Shown: positions 47,652 through 56,926, counted from the first letter of the stretch. The stretch is 64,000 nt of DNA from Acidobacteriota bacterium (GCA_021779935.1 JAJXZT010000016.1:124001-188000), one strand, 5' to 3'. Made by a program: numbers and translations. The notes: generated by a model not told the origin, from the sequence alone.

Positions 47652-48362
47652 ATGTTGATCTGTGCGATCGATACTTCCGGACGCGATGGCAGCCTGGCGC
47701 TGGCGCGCGGCGACGCATCCGGGTTTGAACCGGTTGCGGTTGCATCGATCGCCGGTGGCACTTACTCCGCGCAACTGATTCCCTGTCTTTCATCCTTGCT
47801 GCGATCCAGTGCTCTCGACAAGTCGGCAATTGACCTGTTTATCGTTGCCTCCGGGCCGGGCTCGTTCACGGGGTTGCGCGTCGGTATTTCGACGGTGAAG
47901 GCCCTGGCCGCCGCATTGCAGAAACCAGCGGTTTCCGTCTCCGTACTGGAGGCCGTGGCATGGGCCGCCGAACGGAGCGGTCGATTGCTGGCTGCGCTCG
48001 ATGCGCAGCGCCAGGAGATTTACATCGGTGAATATGAATGCGGCCACGATGGCTCCGCTCGATCGCTCCAGAAACATCGCGAGAGCCTGATGACAGCCGC
48101 CGAGTTGATCGCGTGGCTCGCCGGACACTCTTCGCCACCGCTTGTAGTGACGCCGGATGCCGGAGTCGAAAGGCAGCTTCACGACGCAGGCCTGGCGGTG
48201 CAGGCCATTCCGCGCCCCTCTGCGGAAATATACGCGAAGCTCGGACTGCAGAAGTTCCTTGGCGGCGAGACCGTCGTGCTCGACGATCTGGACGCCAACT
48301 ACATTCGCCGCTCCGATGCGGAAATTTTTTCCACGCCCAAGCAAAGCAATCCCGGACGCTGA
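47652..48362 (+). CDS. tsaB: tRNA threonylcarbamoyladenosine biosynthesis protein TsaB
   Basis: A 236-residue ASKHA-fold protein: LICAIDTSGRDGSLAL at the N-terminus, VASGPGSFTGLRVGIST, and ALDAQRQEIYIG. With TsaD and TsaE it makes t6A37 of ANN-decoding tRNAs. ATG 47652 gives the family N-terminus; upstream frame overlaps meaB. It is followed after 3 nt by rimI, a common pairing. Confidence 0.93.
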   Translation: MLICAIDTSGRDGSLALARGDASGFEPVAVASIAGGTYSAQLIPCLSSLLRSSALDKSAIDLFIVASGPGSFTGLRVGISTVKALAAALQKPAVSVSVLEAVAWAAERSGRLLAALDAQRQEIYIGEYECGHDGSARSLQKHRESLMTAAELIAWLAGHSSPPLVVTPDAGVERQLHDAGLAVQAIPRPSAEIYAKLGLQKFLGGETVVLDDLDANYIRRSDAEIFSTPKQSNPGR

Positions 48363-48365
48363 ACC

Positions 48366-48872
48366 ATGAATATCCGTCCCGCTACGATTGCGGATGTGCC
48401 GCGAATGATGGAGATTGAGCGGCAATCCGCCATGGCTGCGCATTGGACGGAGCAGAGCTACATTGACGCCATCGCCAGGACGCAACCGCGCAGGGTTGTG
48501 CTGGTGCTCGAAGTATCGGATTCCGATCCATTTGTGCAATCCATCGGGGGATCAGCGCCGGAAGTCCGCGCATTTTCCGTAGCGCATTGCTTTGAGTCCG
48601 AATGGGAAATCGAAAACATCGCCGTGGATCTGGCATTTCGCCGGCGAGGATTTGCATCACAATTGTTGCAGGCGACTCTCCAGCAGGCACGTTCGGAGGG
48701 TGGGACCCATGTTCGCCTGGAGGTGAGGGAGTCCAACACGGCAGCGCGTAAACTATACGAAAGATGGGGTTTCCGGTTGTTGGGACGCCGTCGCAGGTAC
48801 TATCGTGCCCCCGACGAAGATGCTTTGATCCTGGAAATATTTTTCGATCGCGATGATTCCGAAATCTCTTGA
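48366..48872 (+). CDS. rimI: RimI-type ribosomal protein N-acetyltransferase
   Basis: A 168-residue GNAT: IRPATIADVPRMMEIE at the start, IENIAVDLAFRRRGFASQLL (acetyl-CoA loop), LEVRESNTAARKLYERWGF. It likely acetylates the N-terminus of ribosomal protein S18 or similar substrates. It carries a small insert (about 50-68, DSDPFVQSIGGSAPEVR) not usual in RimI. Operon with tsaB. Confidence 0.88.
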   Translation: MNIRPATIADVPRMMEIERQSAMAAHWTEQSYIDAIARTQPRRVVLVLEVSDSDPFVQSIGGSAPEVRAFSVAHCFESEWEIENIAVDLAFRRRGFASQLLQATLQQARSEGGTHVRLEVRESNTAARKLYERWGFRLLGRRRRYYRAPDEDALILEIFFDRDDSEIS

Positions 48873-48929
48873 AGCGCTCCTTTCCGAGTGCTAGCCTTCT
48901 GTCACTTCAATTAGGTCAGGAGGTGCTGG

Positions 48930-49163
48930 ATGGCTACTCCAGTACGCGAAGTGCTCCTGGCCAGCAACGGCGAATTTCGCCGCCTGGTTCAGGAACATCA
49001 GGACTACTCACATCGCCTCGAAGCCCTCGTTTCCAAGCCATACCTCTCCGAAGAAGAAAAAATCGAAGAAATAAGACTGAAGAAATTGAAGCTTCATCTG
49101 AAAGATCAGATGGAGATGATCGAGCACCACTTCCGACATTCGAACCCGGAACACGCTGCCTGA
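48930..49163 (+). CDS. YdcH-like DUF465 small coiled protein
   Basis: A 77-residue, highly charged helical protein (FRRLVQEHQDYSHRLEAL, KKLKLHLKDQMEMIEHHFR) that matches the DUF465/YdcH pattern. AGGAGG lies upstream. Function unknown. Confidence 0.8.
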   Translation: MATPVREVLLASNGEFRRLVQEHQDYSHRLEALVSKPYLSEEEKIEEIRLKKLKLHLKDQMEMIEHHFRHSNPEHAA

Positions 49164-49295
49164 GAAAGAGTTACCGCGCCAACCTCGCCTCTATGCGTTG
49201 ACGGTGGATTTGTGTCTGAAAAAGCAGGTTCTGCCCCGGCCATGCGCCGGGGCATACTATTTACACTCAAGTCTGCAAGGGGTGGGGTGAGCCAC

Positions 49296-50612
49296 ATGCG
49301 GAGATTCGTCACACTGGTGTTTCTGGTCACAGCGTTTTTCCCGTTGGCGTTCGGACAGGCGAGCGCCGGTAGCACTCATTTTGCCGGGAGATGGGATGCA
49401 ACGATTCGTCCGGCGACCGACACGGGTGGCGGCGCCTACGACGTTCGCTTTGGCCTGACGATCAGCGGCGAGGCAACGTCTTTTCACGCGGTCGTCGACA
49501 ACGGCACGGACGTGATGCCATTCTCGCGCGTTGAGTGGGACGGCAAGACGCTGACCATGCACTTCGACTCCTATGATGGCCGCCTGACTGTCCATTGCGC
49601 ACAACCGTCGTGCATGTCGCTGGTTGGCGAATATTCGCGCATGACGCATGCCGGAGAAGTCCACTATCAATTCGAGGCAAAACGGCGCTCGGAATCGGCT
49701 GTACCCAGGAGGATGTTAAAAACGCAAGGACCGGCGCTGGCGGGGAAGTGGACATTCTCAATTTCATTCCACAAGGGATCGCCTGACAGCGTTGCCCCCG
49801 GAACGTTTGTTGAGTGTGGGCCTGAGGCCGGCGGCGATGGCGAAGGCAACGACGTGCAGGGAACGATTGCGCTTCTCAGCGGCGACCTTGGAATGCTGCA
49901 CGGTTACATTTCAGCGAAAGGATCACTGCCAACATTCGTGCTGACTCGCTTTGACGGGATTCACGTTACGCGGATGGTGGGGAAGTTTCTCTCGGCGGAC
50001 CACATAGAGGGGACTTTGCAGTTTGATCCCACGACGATCGTGCCATTCACGGCGACTAGAAGCGGAGTGAGTGCGGCCGCCGCATTGAATCCCGAGTCGG
50101 TCACGAAGGTACGCAACCCCGACGTGCCATTTCGCTTCCATGGCATCGATCCGTTGACCGGCCGCGAGGTGACCTCGGAGGACCCGCGCTTCCGGGGGAA
50201 AGCGATCATTGTCGATATTTTTGGAACCTGGTGTCCGAACTGCCACGACGAGGAACCCGTACTGGTCGATCTCTACAACCGCTATCACGAACAGGGCCTG
50301 GAGATTGTTGGGCTCGCCTATGAGTATACGAACGACGAAAAGCGCAGCGCGTGGATGCTGGCTCTCTATCGCAAGCAATATGGCATACCCTTCACTTTGC
50401 TGGTGGCGGGTTCCACCGATGACGGGCAAATTGCAAAGACACTGCCGCAACTGATTGGATTTGGCGCCTACCCGACAACGATATTTTTAGACCGTGAACA
50501 TCGCGTGAAAATCATTCATGCAGGCTTCGAGAGCCCGGCCACCGGCATGTTTGACGCGGTAAAAGCCCGCTTCCAGCACAATGTCGAGGAGATACTGAAT
50601 CGGCCGCACTGA
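49296..50612 (+). CDS. Exported TlpA-like thioredoxin-fold protein with extra N-terminal domain
   Basis: A 438-residue protein. A signal peptide (about 1-20, PLAFGQ) is followed by about 250 residues of beta-rich sequence with two similar halves (FAGRWDATI at about 29 and LAGKWTFSI at about 148), then a thioredoxin-like domain with redox Cys313-Pro-Asn-Cys316 (GTWCPNCHDE) and the cis-Pro region GAYPTTIFLD. Such proteins reduce or isomerise disulfides in the periplasm. The N-terminal half resembles other TlpA-like proteins only weakly and may bind a partner. ATG 49296 is chosen for the signal peptide. Confidence 0.82.
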   Translation: MRRFVTLVFLVTAFFPLAFGQASAGSTHFAGRWDATIRPATDTGGGAYDVRFGLTISGEATSFHAVVDNGTDVMPFSRVEWDGKTLTMHFDSYDGRLTVHCAQPSCMSLVGEYSRMTHAGEVHYQFEAKRRSESAVPRRMLKTQGPALAGKWTFSISFHKGSPDSVAPGTFVECGPEAGGDGEGNDVQGTIALLSGDLGMLHGYISAKGSLPTFVLTRFDGIHVTRMVGKFLSADHIEGTLQFDPTTIVPFTATRSGVSAAAALNPESVTKVRNPDVPFRFHGIDPLTGREVTSEDPRFRGKAIIVDIFGTWCPNCHDEEPVLVDLYNRYHEQGLEIVGLAYEYTNDEKRSAWMLALYRKQYGIPFTLLVAGSTDDGQIAKTLPQLIGFGAYPTTIFLDREHRVKIIHAGFESPATGMFDAVKARFQHNVEEILNRPH

Positions 50613-50644
50613 TGCGACTGGGAATGCGGAATTGCAGATGCAGG

Positions 50645-50672
50645 TTCGAAAGTCTCCGCTCTCCGATATAAT
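50645..50672 (+). promoter_or_regulatory. psd promoter, near-leaderless
   Basis: Perfect TATAAT at 50667-50672 with a weak -35 TTCGAA (50645-50650, 16 bp spacing). Transcription would start about 6 nt before the psd ATG at 50685, so the mRNA is nearly leaderless; no ribosome-binding site is present. Confidence 0.55.
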
Positions 50673-50684
50673 TTCTTATCTCAC

Positions 50685-51341
50685 ATGGTTCGCGACGGAA
50701 TTTATTACGGCCTGGCTTTCATCCTCGCTGCCGCACTGGTCGGCTGGTTCGTGCCGGTCCTGGCGGTCATTCCACTTTTGTTGGCGGCATTCTTTCTCTG
50801 GTTCTTTCGCGATCCCGAACGTGTCATCCCTGCCGACCCAGGTGCGGTTGTTTCCTGTGCTGACGGAAAGATTACGGATGTTTCGGTGATTCAGGCAGAT
50901 GGGAAGCCGCGCACGCGAATCAGTATTTTTCTGAACGTCTTCAGCGTACACGTGAATCGATCTCCGGTATCGGGCGTCATCACTTCCCTGGACTATAAGA
51001 AGGGCCAGTACTTGAACGCGATGGATGAGGCGTCGGCGGAGTTGAACGAGCAGAACATCTGCACGGTTCGGACGGACGATGGCCATGATGTAGTCTTCAA
51101 GCAGATTGCTGGCCTGCTCGCGCGCCGGATCGTGTTCACCGGCAAGGCTGGCGACCGCGTTGCTCGCGGCCAGCGCATTGGCCTCATCAAGTTCGGTTCG
51201 CGCTGTGACGTTATTCTTCCCGCCGAAGCGGAAATCACGGTGAAGATTGGCGAGCATGTCAGCGGTGGATCGAGTATTCTCGCCAAGTTGCCTATCCATG
51301 CGGGCGGCGCAGTAGCCATGGAATCGGGGAGCGTGCGATGA
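50685..51341 (+). CDS. psd: Phosphatidylserine decarboxylase proenzyme (short, type II)
   Basis: A 218-residue membrane-associated decarboxylase. Two N-terminal hydrophobic segments (about 8-40) are followed by [20 protein letters not shown] and the self-cleavage site Gly171-Ser172 (KFGSR, in place of the commoner LGST of long forms) that creates the pyruvoyl cofactor. It makes phosphatidylethanolamine. Its stop overlaps pssA by 4 nt. Confidence 0.93.
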   Translation: MVRDGIYYGLAFILAAALVGWFVPVLAVIPLLLAAFFLWFFRDPERVIPADPGAVVSCADGKITDVSVIQADGKPRTRISIFLNVFSVHVNRSPVSGVITSLDYKKGQYLNAMDEASAELNEQNICTVRTDDGHDVVFKQIAGLLARRIVFTGKAGDRVARGQRIGLIKFGSRCDVILPAEAEITVKIGEHVSGGSSILAKLPIHAGGAVAMESGSVR

Positions 51342-52198
51342 ATTTCGCCTTGAATGGGCGGAGGGACGATTCTCGTCCCCGCAAGATGCGCAAGGGGATG
51401 TACCTTTTGCCGTCGATGTTCACCACGGCCAACCTTGCAGCGGGCTTTTATGCCATCACCCAGGCCATGCAGGGAACGCCATCCGAGCCCTGGCACTTCG
51501 ATCTGGCGGCCAAGGCGATTGGGTTTGCCGTTTTTTTCGACGGCATGGACGGCGCGATTGCGCGATTGACAAACACGACCAGCGATTTCGGCAAGGAATT
51601 GGATTCGCTGGCGGATGTGGTGACGTTTGGCGTGGCGCCGGCGGTGCTTGCCTGGACGTGGGGCTTCCGTCTCCTGCCGTTCGTGCTTGACGCGGACTTG
51701 CGCGGGAAACTCGTACAGTTTGGAGCCATTGCGGCCTTTATTTTTCTTGCCGCTGGAGCGAGCCGTCTCGCGCGGTTCAATATCCAACTGAACCCTCAGC
51801 CGAAAAATCCCGGACGTCCGGGAAGAAAGTATTTCGTCGGTATGCCGATCCCCGGCGGTGCGGGCTGCATTGCCGCCGTGGTTCACTTTCGCCTGGGAGA
51901 GCCAATTGGCGTCTGGTGGTCTTCCGCTGTCTGGATGGCCTATATCCTGTTGCTCGGGTTCCTGATGGTGAGCACGTGGCGCTTCTGGAGCGCCAAGAGT
52001 ATCGACTTTCGCAGCCGGCGTCCGTTCCGGCTCATACTTATCTTCTGTGTCATCATTGCCGCCATCTGGTATTACTCGCGTTATGTCCTGGTAGCCATGG
52101 CGCTGGCATACATGTTCTCCGGTGTGCTGGCACGGCTGATGTATGCACTGCGGCGGCCGGCGCAACCGCCTTCACAAGAGGTCCCCGGCGTTTCATGA
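51338..52198 (+). CDS. pssA: CDP-diacylglycerol-serine O-phosphatidyltransferase
   Basis: A 286-residue multi-helix enzyme with an exact CDP-alcohol phosphotransferase motif: Asp68-x2-Asp71-Gly-x2-Ala-Arg-x8-Gly85-x3-Asp89-x3-Asp93. It makes phosphatidylserine, the substrate of the upstream Psd. Linked by ATGA overlaps to psd and to the Asd-like gene. Confidence 0.95.
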   Translation: MNFALNGRRDDSRPRKMRKGMYLLPSMFTTANLAAGFYAITQAMQGTPSEPWHFDLAAKAIGFAVFFDGMDGAIARLTNTTSDFGKELDSLADVVTFGVAPAVLAWTWGFRLLPFVLDADLRGKLVQFGAIAAFIFLAAGASRLARFNIQLNPQPKNPGRPGRKYFVGMPIPGGAGCIAAVVHFRLGEPIGVWWSSAVWMAYILLLGFLMVSTWRFWSAKSIDFRSRRPFRLILIFCVIIAAIWYYSRYVLVAMALAYMFSGVLARLMYALRRPAQPPSQEVPGVS

Positions 52199-53259
52199 AA
52201 ACACCTGCAAAATCCGGCGACGGTTCCAGTGCATCGGGATTGTTCCGTGTCGCCATCATCGGCGCCGCCACGCTTAAGGGTAAGGAACTGAAGGACGTTC
52301 TTGGCGACCGCAGCTTTCCTTCGCAATCGATCAAACTGCTGGACGACGAAGAGTCTCTCGGGCAGCTGGAAGCCGTCGGTGATGAACCGACCTTTATCCA
52401 GAACGTTCTGCCCGAGCACATGGAAGGAATCGATTTCACTTTCTACACCGCCGAACAGGCCTATACGGAAAAAACCTGGGAGATGGCTCGACGCGTGGGA
52501 AGCGAAATCATCGATCTTTCCTACGCGCTTGAAGGCCACGAAGGGGCCTCGCTGCGTGCCCCCTGGGTGGAACAGGAACTTGGCCAGGGCCGCAAGGCAG
52601 GACTGGCTTCCGCGCCGGTGGTGGTTGCCGACCCGGCAGCCGCGGTACTGGCGCTGCTGCTTGTCCGGTTGCAACGCACGTTTCCAATCAGCGGAGTCAA
52701 CGCGACCGTCTTTGAACCGGCCTCCGAACGGGGAAGGCAGGGGATGGACGAGCTGCACGACCAGACGGTAAACCTCTTATCGTTCCAGCAGATGCCGACC
52801 GCAGTTTTCGGCACACAAATCGCCTTTAATCTTGTCCCAAACCTCGGCGAAGAAGCCGAACCATCGATGGCCTCGGTGGAAGAGCGGGTACTTCGCCATT
52901 TCCGCGCGATCACGGGCGGCAAGGCGCCGGTGCCTTCGTTGATGCTGTTGCAGGCGCCGGTATTCCACGCCCACACGTTCTCCATTCACCTGGAGCTTGA
53001 GTCCACGGCTTCGCTGGGCGACGTGGAAGCAGCGCTTTCCGGCGAGCATGTCCAGATTGCGCGGACGCCGCAGGACGATCCAAGCAACGTGAATGTCGCC
53101 GGGGCGTCGCAGGTGCAGGTGGCGGTGCGCCCCGATGCGCAGCGTGAAAATGCCTTCTGGATCTGGGCGGCATCGGATAATCTGCGTGTCTCGGCCTGCA
53201 TGGCCGTGGAATGCGCGGAAGACATGGCGGCGATGCGGCCGCGCGGGAAGGTGCAGTGA
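52195..53259 (+). CDS. Aspartate-semialdehyde dehydrogenase-like protein lacking the catalytic cysteine
   Basis: A 354-residue protein with the ASADH/USG-1 fold: NAD-like loop VAIIGAATLKGKEL (18-31) and dimerisation region GRQGMDELHDQTVNLL. Where ASADH enzymes have NPNCST, this reads DPAAAV (146-151), so the active-site Cys is missing. Phosphate-binding residues are also unclear. It overlaps pssA (ATGA) and lptE (GTGA) by 4 nt each, so it is translated as part of the envelope-lipid operon. I infer a structural or regulatory role. Confidence 0.75.
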   Translation: MKTPAKSGDGSSASGLFRVAIIGAATLKGKELKDVLGDRSFPSQSIKLLDDEESLGQLEAVGDEPTFIQNVLPEHMEGIDFTFYTAEQAYTEKTWEMARRVGSEIIDLSYALEGHEGASLRAPWVEQELGQGRKAGLASAPVVVADPAAAVLALLLVRLQRTFPISGVNATVFEPASERGRQGMDELHDQTVNLLSFQQMPTAVFGTQIAFNLVPNLGEEAEPSMASVEERVLRHFRAITGGKAPVPSLMLLQAPVFHAHTFSIHLELESTASLGDVEAALSGEHVQIARTPQDDPSNVNVAGASQVQVAVRPDAQRENAFWIWAASDNLRVSACMAVECAEDMAAMRPRGKVQ

Positions 53260-53780
53260 TCAATCGGGCGAAACCACTTCTGGCGTTGTGCGTTCTCATG
53301 CTGGCGCTGGCGGGATGCGGGTATCACGTGGCGGGAAGGGCCACGCAATTGCCCACGTATGTCCACACGATCGCCATTCCCACCTTCATCAACCAGACGC
53401 AGTCCTACCACATCGAGACAACGCTCACCCAGGCAGTGGTTCGCGAGTTCAACAGCCGCACCAACTACCGCATCGTCAGCGATCCGAAGGGCGCCGACGC
53501 TGTCTTGTACGGCTCCGTGCTGACCACGCAACTGGCGCCGGTCACATACGACAGCCAGACCGGCCGCGCATCCAGCGCCCTGGTCACCGTCTCCATGAAG
53601 GTCCGGTTGGTGGGGCGCGATGGCCGTGTCATTTACGAGAACCAGAACTATATCTTCCGCGAGCAATACCAGATTTCAAGCCAGCTTTCGAGCTTCTTTG
53701 AAGAAGAAGGCCCGGCATTGGACCGTCTCTCACGCGATTTCGCTCGCACGCTTGTCAGCAATGTCCTGGAGGCCTTCTAG
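53256..53780 (+). CDS. lptE: LptE-like LPS-assembly lipoprotein
   Basis: A 174-residue lipoprotein: signal peptide ending in the lipobox LALAGC with Cys21, then GYHVAGRATQLP and THTIAIPTF-like strand order typical of LptE/RlpB. It would plug LptD in the outer membrane for LPS export, matching lpxB in this window. GTG 53256 overlaps the previous stop. Confidence 0.85.
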   Translation: MINRAKPLLALCVLMLALAGCGYHVAGRATQLPTYVHTIAIPTFINQTQSYHIETTLTQAVVREFNSRTNYRIVSDPKGADAVLYGSVLTTQLAPVTYDSQTGRASSALVTVSMKVRLVGRDGRVIYENQNYIFREQYQISSQLSSFFEEEGPALDRLSRDFARTLVSNVLEAF

Positions 53781-53785
53781 CCGCC

Positions 53786-54913
53786 GTGAGAGCCTTTGCC
53801 CCAATTGAGCGGTTCGTCGCGGATGTTACTAACCGCAGTCTCAAGCTCGCATATATTTTCGTGGGAGACGAGGCATTCTTTCGCAAGCAATGCCGCGACG
53901 CCGTGCTCCAGGAGTTGATTCCCGCGGGTATGCGGCAATTCAGTTTCTTCGAATTCGACCTTGAAAGCATTGAGATACAGGAAGTGCTGGACCGCGCACG
54001 CACGCCTTCGCTGATGTCTCCGTTCCAGGTGTTCTTTGTGCGTGGCGTTAAGGCGCTCTATGGAAGAGGCAAGCACGATGCCGAGTTTGCCGCGATCGAA
54101 GAGTACTTCAAATCTCCGAATCCCGATGCGCTGATTATTTTTGTTGCCGATCACATCAGCATTCCGTCCGATCCACGCCGCATGGAATTGACCGACAAGG
54201 AGCGCTTCGAGAAAATCCGCGAAACCCTTGGCGACTATTGCACTGTGGTGGAGTTCGCACGTGTCGAAGAGGATGAAGCCGTCAAATGGGTAAATGAAAC
54301 AGCCGGTCGGGAGCAGGTGAAAGTGGATGCCGATGCCTCCCGCGAGTTGGTGGACTCGCTCGGCGGCGACATGATGATGATTGCCGGCGAGTTGGAAAAA
54401 CTCATTCTCTACACCGGGGAGAAGAAGAAAATCACGCTTGGCGACGTGGAGACAATGGTGCTTGCGGCCAAGCAACGCACCCTCTACGAACTCACGGATG
54501 CAATTTCGTCGCGGAACCGGCAGCGTGCGCTGGAGATCATGGACGCGATTCTTTCCACGGGCGACGGTGACGAGGCCGCCATTGGCCACCTCTACATGCT
54601 TGCCAAGACCTTCCGCCAGATGCTCGTTATTTCCGAGCACAACGTTCGCGACTCGCGCGCCCTCTGGCAGGTCCTCTGGCAGGGATTCCGCGTGCCGCCC
54701 TTTGCCGCCGAAGATGTGATTCGACAGGCGCGCCGCTATAAGTCCCGCCGCGAACTGACACGCGCCATCCGCCTGATCGCGAAGGCCGACCTCGCACTCC
54801 GCTCGAACGCGCCGAGTAAACGCCTCATCCTCGAAAACCTCGTCCTCGACCTCGCTTCCGAGCCGAAACCTGCGGAGATCGCCGGCTGGCAGCAAGAGGA
54901 ATTGCCAGTATGA
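53786..54913 (+). CDS. holA: DNA polymerase III delta subunit
   Basis: A 375-residue clamp-loader subunit: YIFVGDEAFFRKQCRDAV at the N-terminus, a degenerate P-loop, and the helical C-terminal domain (KQRTLYELTDAISSRN, GHLYMLAKTFRQML). GTG 53786 lies 6 nt after lptE, the common lptE-holA order. Its stop overlaps the start of the SRA-HNH gene (ATGA). Confidence 0.93.
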   Translation: MRAFAPIERFVADVTNRSLKLAYIFVGDEAFFRKQCRDAVLQELIPAGMRQFSFFEFDLESIEIQEVLDRARTPSLMSPFQVFFVRGVKALYGRGKHDAEFAAIEEYFKSPNPDALIIFVADHISIPSDPRRMELTDKERFEKIRETLGDYCTVVEFARVEEDEAVKWVNETAGREQVKVDADASRELVDSLGGDMMMIAGELEKLILYTGEKKKITLGDVETMVLAAKQRTLYELTDAISSRNRQRALEIMDAILSTGDGDEAAIGHLYMLAKTFRQMLVISEHNVRDSRALWQVLWQGFRVPPFAAEDVIRQARRYKSRRELTRAIRLIAKADLALRSNAPSKRLILENLVLDLASEPKPAEIAGWQQEELPV

Positions 54914-55599
54914 ATGCAGGCGATATCGTCAGCCATACCGAAATGTGCATGAAAGAAGGGAGAATGCTTCAACATGGCATGAACTTCCGAACCGCACAGC
55001 GGAATTCGGTGATTCTGATGAGTCGTCGTAAAGGCGCACCATACCATGATCGGGTATTAGAGGAAGGACGAGTCCTGATTTATGAAGGACACGATGTTCC
55101 CAGAAAGCTCAATGTTGTGGATCCCAAAGCGTGTGATCAGCCTCGGAGCACTCCTTCTGGGAAACTCACGCCGAACGGGAAATTCGAACAAGCCGCACTC
55201 CTTTTCAAGCAAGATGGCAAGAACCCGGAGCTAGTGCGCGTCTATGAGAAGATCAAGACAGGTATCTGGACCTATAACGGAGTCTTTCGGCTAGTTGACG
55301 TGTGGATCGAAGAAAGCGAAAAACGGAAAGTCTTCAGATTTCGTTTGGAACTGACTGACGCTGATGTTGCGGATAAGCCAAATCAGGCTGATCTTGAACA
55401 CAACCGATTAATTCCATCAGCTGTAAAACAGGAAGTATTCAAACGGGACAAGGGACGCTGTACGCTTTGCGGTGCTACCGACAACCTCCATTTTGATCAT
55501 GACCTTCCGTACTCGAAAGGTGGCACATCCATAATGGTCGAAAATGTGAGGCTATTGTGTGCGCGTCATAACCTGCAAAAGCACGATCGAATCGAATAG
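54910..55599 (+). CDS. SRA-like + HNH nuclease (candidate modification-dependent restriction enzyme)
   Basis: A 229-residue two-domain protein. Residues about 20-150 look like an SRA/YDG base-flipping domain (EEGRVLIYEGHD, then TYNGVFRLVDVWIE and VFRFRLEL), as in plant and bacterial 5-methylcytosine readers. The C-terminus is a compact HNH nuclease: Cys184-x2-Cys187, Asp196-His197, Asn212 and Cys217-x2-His220. The pairing is known from McrA-like modification-dependent endonucleases. No methyltransferase is adjacent. The gene has more A+T than its neighbours and rarer codons, suggesting transfer, yet it overlaps holA by 4 nt. Confidence 0.8.
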   Translation: MNAGDIVSHTEMCMKEGRMLQHGMNFRTAQRNSVILMSRRKGAPYHDRVLEEGRVLIYEGHDVPRKLNVVDPKACDQPRSTPSGKLTPNGKFEQAALLFKQDGKNPELVRVYEKIKTGIWTYNGVFRLVDVWIEESEKRKVFRFRLELTDADVADKPNQADLEHNRLIPSAVKQEVFKRDKGRCTLCGATDNLHFDHDLPYSKGGTSIMVENVRLLCARHNLQKHDRIE

Positions 55600-55665
55600 T
55601 CAGCCATTATCTTCGACACTGTTTTTCGCAGAATTGCAAAATCAAAGACCTGTTCATTTCCTATC

Positions 55666-56430
55666 CTATTCCGCTCTGAATGTCTGGGCTGAGTTTCTAC
55701 TCGCCAGAAAGTTTCGCGCCTCTTCCGCATACGGGCCGTTGGGCTCTTCGTCCAGGAAGGTCCGGTATTCCGCAGCAGCCTCATCCTCGCGATGAAGATT
55801 GATCAGTGCTTCCGCGGCGACCAGGTGAGAGAAGCAAAACAGGTGATGCTCCGCGCGGTGGACCTTCTGCGCCATGGCAAGTGCTGCTTCATAATCTCCA
55901 CGCTGCAGTTGTGAAAACGCCAGGATGGCGAGTGCGCCAACGTTTCGTGGGTCGGGCGCGAGTGATTTCTTCAGAAATATTTCGGCTTCGGCGTACCGGC
56001 CCTCCTGCGTCAGTAGAATCCCCATACCCAGTTCGGCCAGGTAATTCCCCGGATTGATTTCGAGGGCCTTGGTGAAGGTCTCGCGAGCCTGCTCCGGTTG
56101 ATTGCCCTGAAGGTATGCGATGCCGAGATCGTAGTAAGCCGAGTCGTATTTCGAGTAGTATTCGAGCGCTTTCTGGAAGTGCTTGATGCTGTCGTTCCAC
56201 CGCCGGTTGTCGCAGTGGAGAAGTCCCTGATGCAATTCGGCCCGCGCCTTCTTCGGAGCGGCCAAATCGTTGACGGACATGATGTTCGAGGAAAAAACGC
56301 GATCGCCCGCCGGTGGCGATACGGCGTGGTTCTGTTGTGGTTGTTGTGCCCGAGCCATGCTGAAAAGCACGAGGATAAGAAGGAGTGCCAGTACTGCCGG
56401 TGGGGCAGGCGGCAGCTCTGAATGCTGCAT
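55666..56430 (-). CDS. Exported TPR-repeat protein
   Basis: A 254-residue protein: hydrophobic signal (about 11-28) and about five TPRs (HFQKALEYYSKYDSAYYDLG, TFTKALEINPGNYLAELGMG, FLKKSLAPDPRNVGALAILA, then a weaker pair). It probably scaffolds protein complexes in the periplasm. ATG 56430 has GGAGG 6 nt upstream; the longer form is rejected. Confidence 0.8.
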   Translation of the reverse strand: MQHSELPPAPPAVLALLLILVLFSMARAQQPQQNHAVSPPAGDRVFSSNIMSVNDLAAPKKARAELHQGLLHCDNRRWNDSIKHFQKALEYYSKYDSAYYDLGIAYLQGNQPEQARETFTKALEINPGNYLAELGMGILLTQEGRYAEAEIFLKKSLAPDPRNVGALAILAFSQLQRGDYEAALAMAQKVHRAEHHLFCFSHLVAAEALINLHREDEAAAEYRTFLDEEPNGPYAEEARNFLASRNSAQTFRAE

Positions 56431-56556
56431 AAGCGGCCTCCGCAAGAATGCCGCGGGTGAAGAACTTGCACCTCGCCCGATGCGGAGAGTTATACGCCAC
56501 TTAGGTGTTATGTGTGTGTGATGGCGGTCACTGAAGTACTGTAGGCGAGGAGCAAT

Positions 56557-56587
56557 GAAAAGCGGCAGGCTCTGAGACCTGCCGCCT
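56557..56587 (-). terminator. rpsT terminator
   Basis: GCGGCAGG (56562-56569) and CCTGCCGC (56578-56585) form an 8 bp stem; on the minus strand the stem is followed by TTTTCATT. It lies just past the rpsT stop codon. Confidence 0.8.
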
Positions 56588-56607
56588 GAATCTGCGTGCC
56601 GCTTGGG

Positions 56608-56877
56608 CTATTTGCTTGCAGTCTTGGTGACGCGAGCAGACAAACGGCTCTTGTACCGCGAAGCGGTGTTCTTGTGAATGATGCCTTTTTGGACGCTCTT
56701 ATCCAGTACCGAAACAGCCTCGCGATACTTGGCTTCGGCAGTCGCTTTGTCGCCGCCATCCAGGGCAGCATCCAGACCGCGAAGCGCTGTGCGCATACGC
56801 GACTTATTCGCGCGGTTCACCGCGGTCTTTGTCTCAGTCTGCCGGGTGCGCTTCAGCGCCGAAAAATGATTTGCCAT
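56608..56877 (-). CDS. rpsT: 30S ribosomal protein S20
   Basis: An 89-residue, Lys/Arg/Ala-rich protein starting [16 protein letters not shown] and ending [12 protein letters not shown], with [11 protein letters not shown] typical of S20. It binds 16S rRNA during small-subunit assembly. GGAAGG precedes the ATG; own promoter and terminator. Confidence 0.96.
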   Translation of the reverse strand: MANHFSALKRTRQTETKTAVNRANKSRMRTALRGLDAALDGGDKATAEAKYREAVSVLDKSVQKGIIHKNTASRYKSRLSARVTKTASK

Positions 56878-56926
56878 ACCTTCCTGATATCCTCTTGAAA
56901 AATCTTCGGGTTAATGCCCAATCGAT

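Noticed and set aside
49212-49295. Earlier start for the TlpA-like gene
   Set aside because: It would put 28 residues before an obvious signal peptide that starts at 49296.
53786-54895. 372-codon minus-strand frame opposite holA
   Set aside because: Antisense shadow of holA; holA has the family motifs and fits the operon.
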